NCBI GenBank assembly: GCA_949710005.1
Contig: OX453282.1
Span: 1,239,501-1,303,500, forward strand
Source: Ricordea florida
Taxonomy: Eukaryota; Cnidaria; Anthozoa; Corallimorpharia; Ricordeidae
Direction of reading: 5' to 3'
Length of the DNA: 64,000 nt
Shown piece by piece: positions 23,743 to 36,000 of this stretch (position 1 is its first letter; every line of letters begins with the position of its first letter). Made by a program: the position numbers and the translations under genes. The notes beneath the pieces are model-generated. The model saw only the letters and a list, made by a program, of their open reading frames with translations. It was not told where the DNA came from and ran no database searches.

Positions 23743-24593
23743 CAGTGCACTTGGATCGTCTTCTGTTGGGATAAACCGTTTGCGGTCGGTTGGGTTATTT
23801 ATTGAATGCTCATTAATAGGAAATCCGTTTTTGGTTGTTTCTTTTGTCAATCAAACCGAAACAAAGTTGAAATGGTTGAAAAACTAATGGGTCAGTTGAT
23901 ATCACTGTTATTTCTGTTGATCATCGAGCTGAATGACACCAACGGGTAGTCATATTCTCTTAAAATAGAAAACGCCAGGACTTAAGTCCATAAAATACCT
24001 CATCTCATTTCCAAGAATTACTAAGCTACAACCAAGAACAATTAGAAAAGCATTCTATTTGAAAATCTCAAATGTTTCAAAAGAAACTTTTTGAGGTTTA
24101 AACGATTGATCCCAACAGAACCCGATGTTAGTGGCAGCAGGAGCCTGTGATGGCAGAGAATCTTGTTATAACTGAGAAGAAAAAAGGGTGGTCCAGTGTT
24201 GGAAGCACTCGCCTCTTTTCATTGTGGCCTGGTAATAATTAATAATAATTAATTAATAATTAATATTCTCTGACTCAGCGACATTAGAATTAGCTGAGTT
24301 TGTAGTTGTTTTAGTTCTTTCTGTGAATGTCTCCTTTCAGTATGAGGGTATTCATTCTTTTAGGAGAATTAGAATGTGTTGAAATATCGCTGGACTCATT
24401 TGGGAATCCTGCAGAATGACAGCAGATTATCCTGGCTAAATAATACTACTATTAATAACAACATCATTGTATGTTTATTTATAAGAAGGTGTATTATAAC
24501 AAAATAAACCTAAAGGGTATTGCATTTTCACTTGTAAATAAGTAAAATACCAGAATTATGACCGTCACACTAACAGTCTTAGACCCAGTTCAC
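23743..24593. other. Flank of the duplication; nothing recognised
   Basis: Arm homology ends near 23880. Beyond it lies AT-rich sequence with TTAATAATTAATAATT-type runs around 24235-24265. No gene supported. Confidence 0.35.
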
Positions 24594-24826
24594 ACCAAAG
24601 CTTAAACACGTTTAAAAGTTGTTTAGTTAAACACGGTTTAAAAATTGTTTCCTTTATAAAAGCTGCGTACTGACGTTGTCGACTACAAGTTTAGCACAAA
24701 TAGAAAGGGTGAACATGTTAAAGGTTATTTGGATCCTGAGTAAAAGCCAGTGCTCCAGCTTTCGGTTACCAACTTTCACATTTTAAAACCTGGTTTAACT
24801 AAACATGTTTAGTTGGTGTGAATGGG
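24594..24826. mobile_element. Foldback MITE, CCCAGTTCACACC ends
   Basis: CCCAGTTCACACCAA pairs with TTGGTGTGAATGGG. Inner arms rich in GTTTAGTTAAAC pair with GTTTAACTAAAC. Non-coding. Confidence 0.6.
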
Positions 24827-25380
24827 ACATAAGCCTCAGTGGATGCTGCACTAATTGAGTCTTATGAGAGACTGTTTCAAAGTGCGGACGTGTAAGATAA
24901 ATACAGACTAAGTTATTCAAAGACGTTTTATGTTCACTGTCGAAATTACAGTACTTTCACGTTCGCTTTGGTTTTATAATGGCATTATAAACGACAGCTT
25001 GAGAATTTCGCGCCACTTTCGTAACCCATCAGAAGTAAAGCTAAAGCCCTTAGGCGACAGTGAGCTTCACACGCGATTTTAATTTCCCGCTCTTGACATT
25101 TTTAGTTCTGATTGGTGTATTGGACTGTAGCCTTTCATTGTCATTGGCTAGTGTGTCTACTTTGGTTTTGAGTAAATTAACGATTGCTTTTTATTAAAAC
25201 GTACGTTTCGCAGTCTTGATTACATGGTTTTCTGGACTTTTCTCTATTAGAAATTGTTTCTAAATGTATGCGTCATTGGCTTAAAAGCTTTTAGCATAAC
25301 GTGGTCTCTGTAAAAATCTATGATAATCAACAGTCCGTATTTTAACCGTCTCATCTTGTCACGAAGGCTAACGTTCCCCT
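24827..25380. other. Intergenic; nothing recognised
   Basis: No open frame with family features, no repeat that I can name. Confidence 0.3.
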
Positions 25381-25590
25381 TTAACCCTTTCACTCCCAGA
25401 AAGTGAAATGGAACTTCTCTTTTCCATCACATTGCAAAGTAGGAAAAACTGACTATGAGAATTGAACAAAATGATCAACTAGAAGATAATGAATTGACCT
25501 AATATCAAATTCTCAAAATTCGTTTGTAATGAAATGTATGGTACTCAGTTAGGGGAATTGCAACTCAGAGCTTGGGAGTGAAAGGGTCAA
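25381..25590. mobile_element. piggyBac-type MITE (TTAA / CCCTTTCACTCCC)
   Basis: It begins TTAACCCTTTCACTCCCAG and ends CTTGGGAGTGAAAGGGTCAA. The terminal CCCTTTCACTCCC inverted repeat and a TTAA target (one copy mutated to TCAA) match the copies at 36925-37140 and, more loosely, the piggyBac element at 34653-36191. Non-coding. Confidence 0.65.
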
Positions 25591-26206
25591 ATCTTACGGT
25601 GCAACATCAACGCTCAACATCAACCATATTTTTTGTACGAGAGTCACAGTATACGTCTTTATTGAGCTTCCTATGATACTTTTCTCTGACCAATCGCATA
25701 CAGGCCTACAAAAAAATTAGACCAAGCTCGTATGTGATTGGTTGGACTATTGGTTCCTTCCCCGAATGAACATCATATCAGAACAAATATAGGTGCGCAG
25801 TGCGTACATATTGGTAATGTTGTACAGGGCGTGGTATACGCTGGTTGTGTTACTTCTGAGTCAGAATTATATTACTTAACTGTGTCGTCTCTACTGTTTT
25901 TGTTTCTCTTTCAGGAGAGGAAAGTTCTCTTTGTGTTGATTTAGGCTCTTACAAAATAATCAATGACCTTTCTGGGAGCTTTTGTAGCATCTGGACTATT
26001 CTAACAGGTTGTAAAATTGATCCTACATTCTAACTTCAGTGCTGTTAAGACACTGAACACCCCGATGCAGAAAAACAGCTGTATTACTTGCGATATTGAT
26101 TAGTGACAATGCATTGTTTGCTGTGGCGAGCAGCAGATATTCTGCTGGTGCTTCATAAGGTAAATCATGGGACTAGATTTTGGTTTGATGTGCAGCATCA
26201 ATCTTT
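25591..26206. other. Intergenic / 3' flank of glutamine synthetase A
   Basis: No gene was recognised. The part next to 26206 should be the 3'-UTR of the minus-strand glutamine synthetase. I found no clear AATAAA on that strand close to the stop. Confidence 0.3.
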
Positions 26207-27353
26207 TCACTCTTCTCCCAGTATTGTTGTTCTTACAATGGCTTCAGTAACACAATAAGGATCACAGTTAGATGAAGGCCTCCTATCTTCCAGATAACCT
26301 TTACCATCTTCAGCACACTGGCGTGGGATTCGGACACTTGCACCTCTATTGGCCACTCCATGTGAGAAGCTGTGAATTGATGATGTCTCATGTAGACCTG
26401 TCAAACGTCTTTTGTTGTCTTCACCTTCTTTTGGATCATACATTCTGATGTGGTAATTGTGTCTGGCAGATAATTTCTCAATTGCATCATAGATAACACT
26501 TATGCCCCCTTCCTCTCTCATTTGCAATGTGCTATGCAGAAATAAATTAAAATCTAGTAAATTGAAATATTAAAAGTAAGCCAACTTTAATGTGGAGGCA
26601 CAGTAGTGTAGTGGTTAGCATGTCAGACTTCCGAGCAGGAGGTTTAGAGTTCGAACCCTGGTGCTGGCACAGTGTTGTTTCCTTAGACAAGAAACTTAAC
26701 TCCACACTGTCTCTCTCCACCCAGGTGTATAAATGGGTACCAGTGATACAATGTTGGGGGTGACCCTGCGATGGACTAGCATCCCATCCAGGGGGGTGTA
26801 CTAATACTCCCGGGTGCTTCATGCTTGTGAAACCGGGATAGGCTCCAGTCGTGTGGGCCTTTGGCTTGTGTGTGCCTTTTTATCTTTACTACCAACCCAG
26901 CTCAGGGGGGAGGGATGGAACTCTTTGGGTGGGGAGGAGGGTGATCTGCATAACACTTATGACCTTTAACTTGTTTTTCACCAAAACATCTGATGTTAAT
27001 TTCTACCTGTAGTTTGTGTGAGCTCCTGCTCCATTCCAGTCTCCTGGTACAGGTTTTGGGTCAAAGGTGCAACACACCCCAAAGTCTTCAGCAACACGAT
27101 GTAGCAAAAACCTTGACATCCACAGGTGATCACCCATGTCAATTCCTTCACACGGACCAACTTGATATTCCCACTGAAATAGAAGATTGAGAACAATTAC
27201 TAAGGAATCAATCTTTGCATTGTTCAGGCAAATTAGCAGGCAGGACTGATAAGCATCTTGGACTTCCAATCAAGATGTCTGGGGCTCAGACCCTGATGAT
27301 GGCAGTGTTTTTTTTTTCATAGACAATACCGTATTATTTTAAGTTTAACTTAT

Positions 27354-27436
<83 letters not shown>

Positions 27437-28038
27437 GTGTTTGTTTGACTCTGACAACATTCATGAGGTTTAATTTTGCAACTAACTAGCCCCCACAATC
27501 AAGATTGAGGAAGCTATAATGCTCCTGGGTACTTCATTGGCTACAGAAAATGTTATCAGCCCAAGAAGTGGGGGCTCTTGTAGATCTATATATATATATA
27601 TATATATTTTTCTTTCCCCACCCAGGGACATAGCCAGGATTTGTCTAGAGGTACGCACAATTATTTTCAATTTGCCCCTCCCCCTACCCCTGGAACAGAC
27701 CTGTCTTAAACGAAAACGAATGGGAGCCACTTTTCCTCACTTGCAGCTAGTAGCTGAATTGTGGAGGAACCAGAGGGTGAGATCGGACATCGGCATATAG
27801 AAGGCGCCTCAGGCAGCCGCCTCAGTCCATAGATGATCTCACCCCACCCACCCAGACCAATGACGGCACGAGTCAGCTAGACCATGACACCGGGAACATG
27901 CCCTACTCTTTTCGAACAGTGCCATGGGTTCTTTTACGTCCCACAATTACGAATCAATTATAAAGAGTTGTGAGACGGGGCCTACGGTTTATCGTCCTTA
28001 TCCGAGAAGACTAGAAAGTCTACCCATTTGCAGATGTC

Positions 28039-28071
<33 letters not shown>

Positions 28072-29733
28072 AAAGACCCTGAGTGTTGGTCCGGCCGGGG
28101 TTTGAACCCGCGACCTCCCTCACGCTAGTTCGGTGCTCTACCAACTGAGCTAACTTGTCAGCGGTCTTAGACAATTCCCCACCCCTGGGCCTGAAAGGCT
28201 GGACTTGTCCCAGGGATTGCCTGGGGGGATGGTAATAGGGAAAATTCGTAATTCTATATTTCACTATATCAGTCAGTAATCTTACAATTGCAATTTATAG
28301 TAACTATATAATGGAGTTTTGAGTAACATTTTACCTGAGCGGGCATGACTTCTGCATTTGTTCCAGCAATCTTCACCCCAGCATACATACACGCACGGTA
28401 GTGTGCCTCTACAATATCCCGTCCAAACACTTTACCGGTGCCAACAGCACAGTAGTATGGTCCCTGTGGTCCCGGGAATCCACCTTTTGGCCATCCCAGT
28501 GGATGTCCATCTGTGTCAAGCAGAGTGTACTCTTGTTCAATGCCAAACCAAGGGTGGGAATTCTTAAAGAAGAAATCAAATCAGATTTATTGATAGCACA
28601 TTTACCTAACATGTAACAAAAGATACACTAACCTGCATGTAGAATAAGCTAATCTAGGCAGATTGAAAGAAAAGGAAAATGAAGCTAAGAATTCTCTCAA
28701 GAAAGAGATAAGTCTTCTAGAACTTAAATTTCTGCGTTATGGAAAAACTGGTTCTGCTTTTTGTTAAGGTGCTGGTCATTAGGTCTTTCTTTTCTTTTTT
28801 TTTGGGGGGGGGAGGGGGTGGGGGGTGTTAAGGTGTTGATCAATAATTTTTTCTGAATTTTGGAGGAATTTTTTTACAGAAAAAAAAAAACTAGCCCCCT
28901 CCTCCAAGCATCAAACAATGCTCAGACAAAAACTATTTGCAAGTTGGTTCTTTGCCAAAAGTTGTCAACCCCAAGACTCGTTACCACAGGGATTCAAACT
29001 GTATAGGGTTTCAAACAGAGGAAAAGACCTTTGACCCTCCGCGGATCACACTGCCCATCCCACACCCTACACCCTCCCTGGGTGCCTATAGTAAGTCCTA
29101 TAAAATGAATTGCAGCAAAATATCTTGGGGCTCATAAAATGTCGTAGAGAACTAGAACTGCTTCTTGATACAAATAAGAAACTTAACATGTTCAAACTTT
29201 TCAAGTGACAAATCGAGTCCGCTTAAAGATCTTAATCTCCGATAGAGACAAGCCTCTTGGACAAGTTGCGTCACGTCAAGGAACTGAATGTGCGCGTTAA
29301 ACAAACAAACCTTTACTTCCAATTTTGTTGCATTTTAGAGACGTTTTAAGCTCCTTACCTTAACAACGTCCTCATCCATAACAGTGGAACAGCTTTTTCT
29401 CGTGTTGGTAGAGGTTGGTTTGTGATTAAACTGGTAGGTTTCACACAACACGAGTTTATTTTTACCTCTTCTGAAAGGATCTCTGAACAAAGCGACCGGG
29501 TGGAGATACACATCACTGTTGCAGCCTTCAGCCTGGTAAGTGCTTGATCCATCGAAGTTCCAAATCGGCAGATCTTCGTGGCTGGTCGGTTCAAAATCCA
29601 CGGTTTTCGTCTTGCATCGGAGGTTTTCCCCTGTTCCGTCAACCCAGATGTACATGGCTTGCACACGATCACCTTGATCTAACGTCATGTAGTTGGATAG
29701 AACGGCCGCAGAGATAGGATTTTGATTTTCCAT
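26207..29733 (-). CDS. GLUL: Glutamine synthetase, type II, copy A
   Basis: It makes glutamine from glutamate and ammonia with ATP, a cytosolic ammonium-assimilation step. Four exons: 29733-29359, 28562-28335, 27173-27007 and 26531-26207, with GT/AG borders and phases 0, 0, 2, giving 364 residues (animal enzymes are near 370). Motifs seen: the beta-Grasp signature [20 protein letters not shown], the catalytic core GIEQEY with [19 protein letters not shown], the ATP-site block [17 protein letters not shown] (its serine is split by intron 3) and [10 protein letters not shown]. The start ATG lies about 100 bp downstream of a TATA box. Intron 2 holds a long (CT)n tract, a short (AT)n run and a SINE; intron 3 holds another SINE; intron 1 (about 800 bp) has only G-rich low complexity. 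Copy B at 48659-52418 has the same structure. Confidence 0.95.
26586..26890 (+). mobile_element. tRNA-derived SINE, family B
   Basis: The tRNA-like head has an A-box region (GTAGTGTAGTGGTTAGCATG) and a B-box GAGTTCGAACCCTGG. The body contains TATAAATGGGTACCAG and CCCTGCGATGGACTAGCATC, which are widespread SINE body words in marine animals. It lies in intron 3 of glutamine synthetase A. The head is not a functional tRNA because its stems do not close. Confidence 0.75.
27359..27434. repeat. (CT)n microsatellite
   Basis: An uninterrupted CT dinucleotide repeat of about 38 units in intron 2 of glutamine synthetase A. Purine/pyrimidine mirror symmetry could allow triplex structure, and its length is probably polymorphic. 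Confidence 0.95.
27860..28168 (-). mobile_element. tRNA-derived SINE, family A, copy 2
   Basis: On the minus strand: TTAGCTCAGTTGGTAGAGCA (A box), GTCGCGGGTTCAAACCCCG (B box), then the body shared with 8586-8850. This is the better-preserved copy. It sits in intron 2 of glutamine synthetase A. Confidence 0.8.
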
Positions 29734-29835
29734 GATTCGAAAAATTGGCGATGTTCTCCGTAGCTCTTTCTAATTAATTGGACTGCAGTCCACCTGGAAG
29801 AGTTGCAGGTCGCAGTAAACACGAAAGGTGCCACA

Positions 29836-29843
29836 TTTTTATA
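29836..29843 (-). promoter_or_regulatory. TATA box of glutamine synthetase A
   Basis: TATAAAAA on the minus strand, 103 bp upstream of the ATG at 29733, implies a start site near 29805-29812. No equally good TATA is seen in front of copy B. Confidence 0.5.
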
Positions 29844-30846
29844 CAGTACTGAGGCAGATTACGTCTTCAAGTTGTCATTCTGTCACACGCTCCAAACCAA
29901 TCAGATGTTTTCTCATCCATCAGCGCGTTAGAAATTCATTTGTGACGTCATAAAGCTCTCAATTACATGTGATTACCACTCGGGTACACAATAATGGGGC
30001 GTTTGTTTGTTATTGTTTTCCCACGACTCTGATGCGTGATTTGAACAAACTTCACGGAATCATGTTGTAATTATAGTGCTGAAAGGCTGCCTTTTGTTTT
30101 CGTGCGCGTTTTTGGAGCGGTTTCGTCGCTAATCCTCATATGGATTTACGATTTGTTTGCTCCGTGTGTATTGATAATTGGCCATAGACAGCTTTAAAAA
30201 AATCAGTTCAGGAAGTACATCGTTTATTCCGCCCGATTTTTCCATGTGTAATCGTTGTGTCGTAGTACGTCACAATTCTCTCAGGAAACGTAACTTTCTT
30301 ATTTGAGGAGTCACCAGTCTACAATTCAGCAGATTTCCATTTGCGCATGCAATAAATTTGTCTGACTGTACGAGATAAATTAATTGAACTTGGAGGACTT
30401 AACCGGTATTTAACACGGAATTTTTGTGTTTCTTGCTCGGCACACTCTTCACACGTTTGACGTTTTTCTCACGTGCGCACTTAGCGTGTTTGCCAAAGTG
30501 AAGTGATTTTAGAGCTTGTACAAAGTTAAGAAATTAATAAGAAATTACATGCCTTTGCTCAGAACTAGGCCGTTTCAGGACAAATGAATTCTACAGAGAT
30601 TCAGCCAAAAAAATTTAACGGAGGTATGTTGTAATTTAATTTGGTCGATCACGTGAAACAAACCAACTCCTGGTTCCGCGGCAGAGATGAAGGCCGGAAT
30701 CAATATATAAATGAATCGTTTTTCATTAACTTGGGCAGTTCTTGTAGAGAAATCCCATAATCGAATAACAAATTTCCTGCACTGTCTGGATCTATCGCAA
30801 ATCAAAACTTTTTTTAATAAACTCTATTAATTAATTAGCAAATTCA
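29844..30846. other. Intergenic upstream of glutamine synthetase A; nothing recognised
   Basis: No open frame with family features and no nameable element. Confidence 0.3.
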
Positions 30847-31027
30847 GGGTGCGTTTTTTGGTATGATTCGGATTTGGATTTGTGATCCGAGATCACACGA
30901 ATCATGATGCATCAAAGAAACCGAAGAATCCACTCTGGACAAGAACTGTTCGGTTCCTTTGATGTGCCATGATCCGTGTGATCTCGGATCACAAATCCAA
31001 ATCCGAATCATACCAAAAAACGCACCC
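30847..31027. mobile_element. 181-bp foldback MITE with TCA target duplication
   Basis: Arms of about 80 bp starting GGGTGCGTTTTTTGGTATGA are nearly perfect inverted repeats, leaving a loop of about 20 bp. TCA flanks both ends (30844-30846, 31028-31030). A 3-bp duplication fits PIF/Harbinger-like elements, though their usual target is TWA. Non-coding. Confidence 0.8.
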
Positions 31028-31030
31028 TCA

Positions 31031-31841
31031 GTCTTTGCACAATTCATTGCTACTCCTCCTTGTTGACTACCTGTTGCTAAAGAATTCATTTGTGGGGATA
31101 GAGAAGGGATAAAACTTATGCTAATATATATACTTACCGTAATTGCCAGCAGAAACGAAAAGTTTATAGTATCGGAACTACCATTTTGCCAAACTTGAGT
31201 TGACAGATCAATAAAAAGCTTCTTACGTTAAGTGCAATTGTCCATTGTTATTGCGATTGTTAAGTGTAAGGTGAAAGAAATTAATACTCTGCAGATAATG
31301 GGCTCCTTACTCTGGTATTCAATTTGCGGTATGTCACTCCGGAAAAGCAGTCTTTAATTTCGCGTATCATTTTGGTATTAAGTATGCTTGTCTGAACGGG
31401 GATGCTTAATCTTGAAAACCATCACGCTATTAACGTCTACTGGCTGTCAACGGCATGCAGTTTAACTCTGAAGATTTTGTCGTACAACATGTAATAAGAG
31501 TCACAACCTGAAAAAACTTTGATAATGTCTGCAGTCCTCGTCAAACATTCTGATTCCTCCAATTGCCTTCAGCAACAATGTATGTTTGGATTGTAGTTAG
31601 AGAGTTTTCCAGACTCCTATCCCTCCCAAGTTAACCTTCTTGAGATAACCTTTCTTCTAAGGACAATGGCTTGAGTCCTCTGGTGGTGTCGGCAACACTG
31701 TGGACAGGTGGACAGTTTACAGTGTTTCCAAGATAACCTTTGCTATTTTTGTTCATTAGGACCATTAGGACTGGCTGTCATAGTAATAATAACAATAACA
31801 ATAACAATAACAGTAACAATAACCATAACCATAACCATAAC

Positions 31842-31872
<31 letters not shown>

Positions 31873-32920
31873 TCAATAACAATATTTCAACAGGGAGCTC
31901 GCGTCACGAATGTAGTTTCAGTCCTGTTGTTGTTTCATTTCCTTGCTGTTCTTTTATTTGCTGCACGCAGGAGCCCATGCTGTACAGTGACACTGTGCGG
32001 ATCACTGTTAGCGCTACTAAGTCAACCAATTCTGACCGCGGCATCTCTAGTCTTTGTTTGTCACGCCGTGTTAGACATGTCAACTGTTTTCAAGGTAACC
32101 TTTGCCAGCTAACCTTCCGCAGGCAAGGGTCGTCAAAGATGGCTTTTGTTGCCTGTGATAATCCGTGACAGCAAACATCACGTGCGATTTCCCTCAGGAT
32201 GCCTTCATGCTATACGTATCAGTTTTTCTCTGTCTCAGTTCTCGTGAACTTCAGGGGATTGTATCCTGAGATGCGTTATGCCTGTCTTACCCGTAACCTT
32301 TGATTGCCTAAAATGTACTTCACAACTCACTCCTCCTTCATCCGCCCACATGCTTTACTGCCAAGGAACAAGTTGGAACAACAACTGTGAGTTTTTTTGA
32401 GCGGTGTTGTAGACAGTAATCTTGCTTTGAGTCAAGAGAGCATTCTCTTGCTCAAGTGAATTGGCTGTGCATTGCTACGGTAGGTGACTGCATTCGCAAC
32501 CAACAAAAACAGTAAAGTAAATCTAAAACCAAACGTTACTCTACAGCTCGCGTGCGCATTTTCCCGTGCGTTTCATTGACGACGACCTGTGTTTAATATT
32601 CCTACGATAGGTTCAAAAGTATGCATCTGTTATGATTGAAACCAGCTGTAAGACGTTGCTACACTTGCTAAGGCAACTTTACTCGATTACAACCATCAAT
32701 AACCAAAACTACCATTGCATCGAACGGAACTGATGGCCATTTGTGCTGTGATAGTTAATAAAAAACATGCGCAATAGCAGTTCACTCAAATTTATCTGAC
32801 AAACACGTAAATAGATCGTTTGTATAACATCGCCGGAAGTCACCCAAGTGACCAACCATGGCCTGAAAGACTGGAAGCGAAGATGACTATGTAGCCAGGC
32901 CAAGTTCGCTCTGGAAGAAC
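31031..32920. other. Intergenic between glutamine synthetase A and EIF2B3
   Basis: About 31780-31885 is a compound simple repeat of (AATAAC)n, (CATAAC)n and (GATAAT)n. The low-complexity open frames across it are artefacts. No other gene or element was recognised. Confidence 0.35.
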
Positions 32921-32941
32921 ATGGCGGACATCAGGTTTTGA
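32921..32941 (+). promoter_or_regulatory. ATGGCGGACATC motif / six-codon uORF before EIF2B3
   Basis: ATGGCGGACATCAGGTTTTGA is a short upstream frame (MADIRF, stop) 74 bp before the EIF2B3 ATG. The core also fits the YY1 site (ATGGCGG) common near starts of housekeeping genes. The same 12 bases precede SPEF2 at 57214. Confidence 0.4.
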
Positions 32942-33014
32942 CTAAACTTTTGACACGAATCTTTCGTGTGGAAATATTTTTGGAGTCGACCACCGAACGT
33001 TTTCCTGTTCAAAA

Positions 33015-36000
33015 ATGGTGGAGTTTCAAGCAGTAATAATGGCGGCTGGCACAGGCTCGAGAATGTTTCCTTTGACGGAGAGTATACCAAAAGCTTTGTT
33101 ACCAATCGGAAATCTTCCAATGGTTTGGTACCCAATCAACTTGCTTGACAAAGCTGGATTCGAAGGTGCGAAATACTCGACGATCAGATTATGAGTCAGT
33201 CGAAGTGGCGCGAGAACGAATGTGGAATTTAAAATGGTTGGAACCAACTACGCGCTATGCCATAGCCAGACAGAAGCACTAACCTTCGATTTTATGCCTT
33301 TAATACAGTTCAATATATAATTTTTTTTATTTTTCAGTTTTTTAAGACTGCATATTATTTTTTCATAGTTAGTAGAGGGGAAGGAATGATTTCCGTTCAG
33401 GTCCCTACTTCATTATGCATGCTGAAGCTGTCTTGTCTGGTGCAATACACGTGCAAATATTTCTTGTGTTCGAAGAACGAAATAGTATAGTTACAGAATG
33501 CATAATGAAGTAGGGACCTGTGCGAGGGGACTCTGTATTAAAGGTTTACACTTTGTTTAGATAAAAAAAAGGAATGATTTCCGCACAGGTCCCTACTTCA
33601 TTATGCATGCTGTAGCCGTACGAGAAATGTTTGCACGAGCACTTCCCAAGACAATTCAACTACAGCATGCATAATGAAGTAGGGACCTGTGAGGAAATCT
33701 TACCAAAAAAAACTCCACCTGGATCGTGTGAGTACACTTGGGCTGACAGTTTTTGATACTTTGTATCATGGGAGTACAAGGGCTGATAGATCTTTATACT
33801 TTTGTTTCTTTTTTCAGAAATAATAATCATCGTTCTGGAATCTGCTGTCACACAATTCCATAAAATTCTTACTAGTTTATGTAATCCCAAGCTGAAGCTG
33901 GACTTTGTGTGTGTACCTGATGACTCTGACATGGGAACAGCTGACTCACTCAGGCACATTAAAGACAAAATAGAGGTGAGGTGCTCGTGCAGAGAAAAAT
34001 GTCTTGAGAAGTATAGAATCAGCTTGTATTACTTACTTACTTACTGCCCATCATGCCTGTGTGGCACATAGGGCAGCAACAAAGTTCCTCCAACCTTGCC
34101 TGTCTCTAGCCAGTTTTTCAATGGTGCTCCAGCTGTAATTGAGCTCCCTTAACTCTGCTTCTACCGTTCTGCGCCACGTTGTTTTTGGGCGCCCTCTTCT
34201 GCGTTTGCCTTCAGGTGTGCAGCTTGTATATACACGTATAAATTGCTGTAAACAATAAATGTACAAATATACTTGCAGTCCTGGACTGCCTATTTTTGAT
34301 TTTCTTTTTGTCCTCTTGTTACTCAATCAATCACTTATACTGGTAGTAATATTATTGTAAATATATCAATTTACAAAAAAATTCACATAAATCATATACA
34401 GTTGTTATTGTTTCCTTTAGAAAGATGTCATCATTGTCAGTTGTGACTTGATTACTGATGTTGCCATACATCATCTTGCTGACATCCACAGAAGCCATGA
34501 TGCTAGTGTCAGTGCATTTCTGGCTCCAGTTCCAGAGACAAGTGCCGACAGAGAAGCAGCTAGCAATCCTAAAGTAAAAAAGAAAACAGAAAACTCAGGT
34601 ATAGTACAGAGCAGTGTAGTTCAGAACTACTGGTTACATGTACTGTACATCTTAACCCTTTCACTACTAAAGTGGCCAAAAGCGGCCAACCGGAAATGGC
34701 CAATTTTTTCCTAGAGCGGCCAAAAGCGGCCCACAGAAAAAGGTACAAAAAATGCACTGTATTCCCCCGGTAAGGCGTTCTTTGTCATTCCTTATTGTTC
34801 GATTGTTAAGGGCGGGTATAAACCAATCAAATCACACCAACTGCGCATACAAAACCATTGCCTGGGTCGAGTAGTGAAGGTCCGAAGTTTGACTTCGCTA
34901 TGAAGACGTACGTGCGTGAAGCTACGCACCAACGCATTTGTATACAGGATTTTTCTAACGCAATAAAACACATCTAAATCCAGAAGGGTGAGCATTTCCT
35001 TCTTTTGTCTATTTGCTTATAAAAGAGGTTTAGTTAGCTAGTTATAATATGTAAATATTCAGTAGTTTTGAACATGCTTTAGACTTGTATTTTGCGTTTG
35101 TTTATCAGTATGGCTGCCCGGCGCTACGCCCAAATTGAAGTAACACAAGAAGAATACCATGCGCTTTTTGGTTCTGATGATGATAGTGATAGTAATTTAA
35201 GTTTTAGCGATGTGAATGTTGATGCTGACTTATCTGACATCGAAGTGGAAGAATTTTCCGAGGAGGAAAGCGGTGAAAGTGAGTCTGAAGACAGTGAAAG
35301 CGAAAGTGACGAGTCGACGGCAAGTGATGAACCCGAATGGTCAAGAGACCTGCACGCTTTCGACATCGAACCCTTTTCTGGCTCTTATGGTTTAACGATT
35401 CCAGTACCCATCGAAGCAAAAGCTGAAAAAATACATATTTTGGTTTCTTTTTAATGTATCTGTTTGTAATTATACTTTTGTTCTTGAATTAGAACACGTT
35501 GGATCGAAGCGCGAATCGGTATATTTCACGCTTGACCTCGCACAACAACTGATCGATAGTTTTTTGCAACAAAAACGAAAGCGTAGGTCGAACTAGGTTC
35601 CACCAAACCATGCTGTCCCTCAAGATCAGCATGTTTCAGTTCGTATAGAGGGCAGAAAAAGAAAATGTGTTCAATGCATAGAGAGTGGGCGAAGAACACC
35701 CAAGGGCTACAAAGTGGATACGAGTGTAGCATTTGCAAAGTGGCACTGTGACAATGACTTCCACTCAAGGTCATAAAACTTTCTTATTTATGAACACAAA
35801 TCTGGCGGGATGAGCCGTTCTATTATGTTTTTCATATATTCTGACTTTCTGTAAAAAAGTAAGCTATATTGTGGTGGATTTACAAATAAATTCTCATTCA
35901 ACGTTTGACAATGGGCGCTGGAAATGGCGGCAAATTTGAATTTTTTTCAATACTTCCAATTTTATCTTAGATATCTTGTGAATCTAGGGAGAGTTGTCTT

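Larger units (their letters stand above)
140..23880. repeat. Large inverted segmental duplication (arms about 0.14-16.15 kb and 16.96-23.88 kb)
   Basis: Blocks in the left half recur reverse-complemented and in mirrored order in the right half: 140-670 with 23370-23880; 7330-7560 with 22970-23200; 8960-9180 with 21180-21410; 15583-15740 with 18300-18470; 15786-16036 with 17079-17790; and 16090-16144 with 16969-17040. The best-kept blocks are exons and exon flanks of a GPCR gene, so this is a head-to-head gene duplication. Unmatched stretches are mostly transposon insertions private to one arm: LINEs at 2.6-6.05 and 11.9-14.6 kb on the left and 18.8-21.2 kb on the right. The arms are clearly diverged at nucleotide level, so the event is old. 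Block edges were judged by eye. Confidence 0.8.

Noticed and set aside
26596..26668. Possible tRNA gene (plus strand)
   Set aside because: This is the head of SINE family B, with mismatched stems and no proper terminator.
28095..28168. Possible tRNA gene (minus strand)
   Set aside because: A and B boxes are present, but it continues into a SINE body shared with another copy and the cloverleaf does not close properly.
31740..32168. Asparagine-rich open frame of 142 codons
   Set aside because: It is produced by AAT/AAC simple repeat; no splice signals or conserved features.
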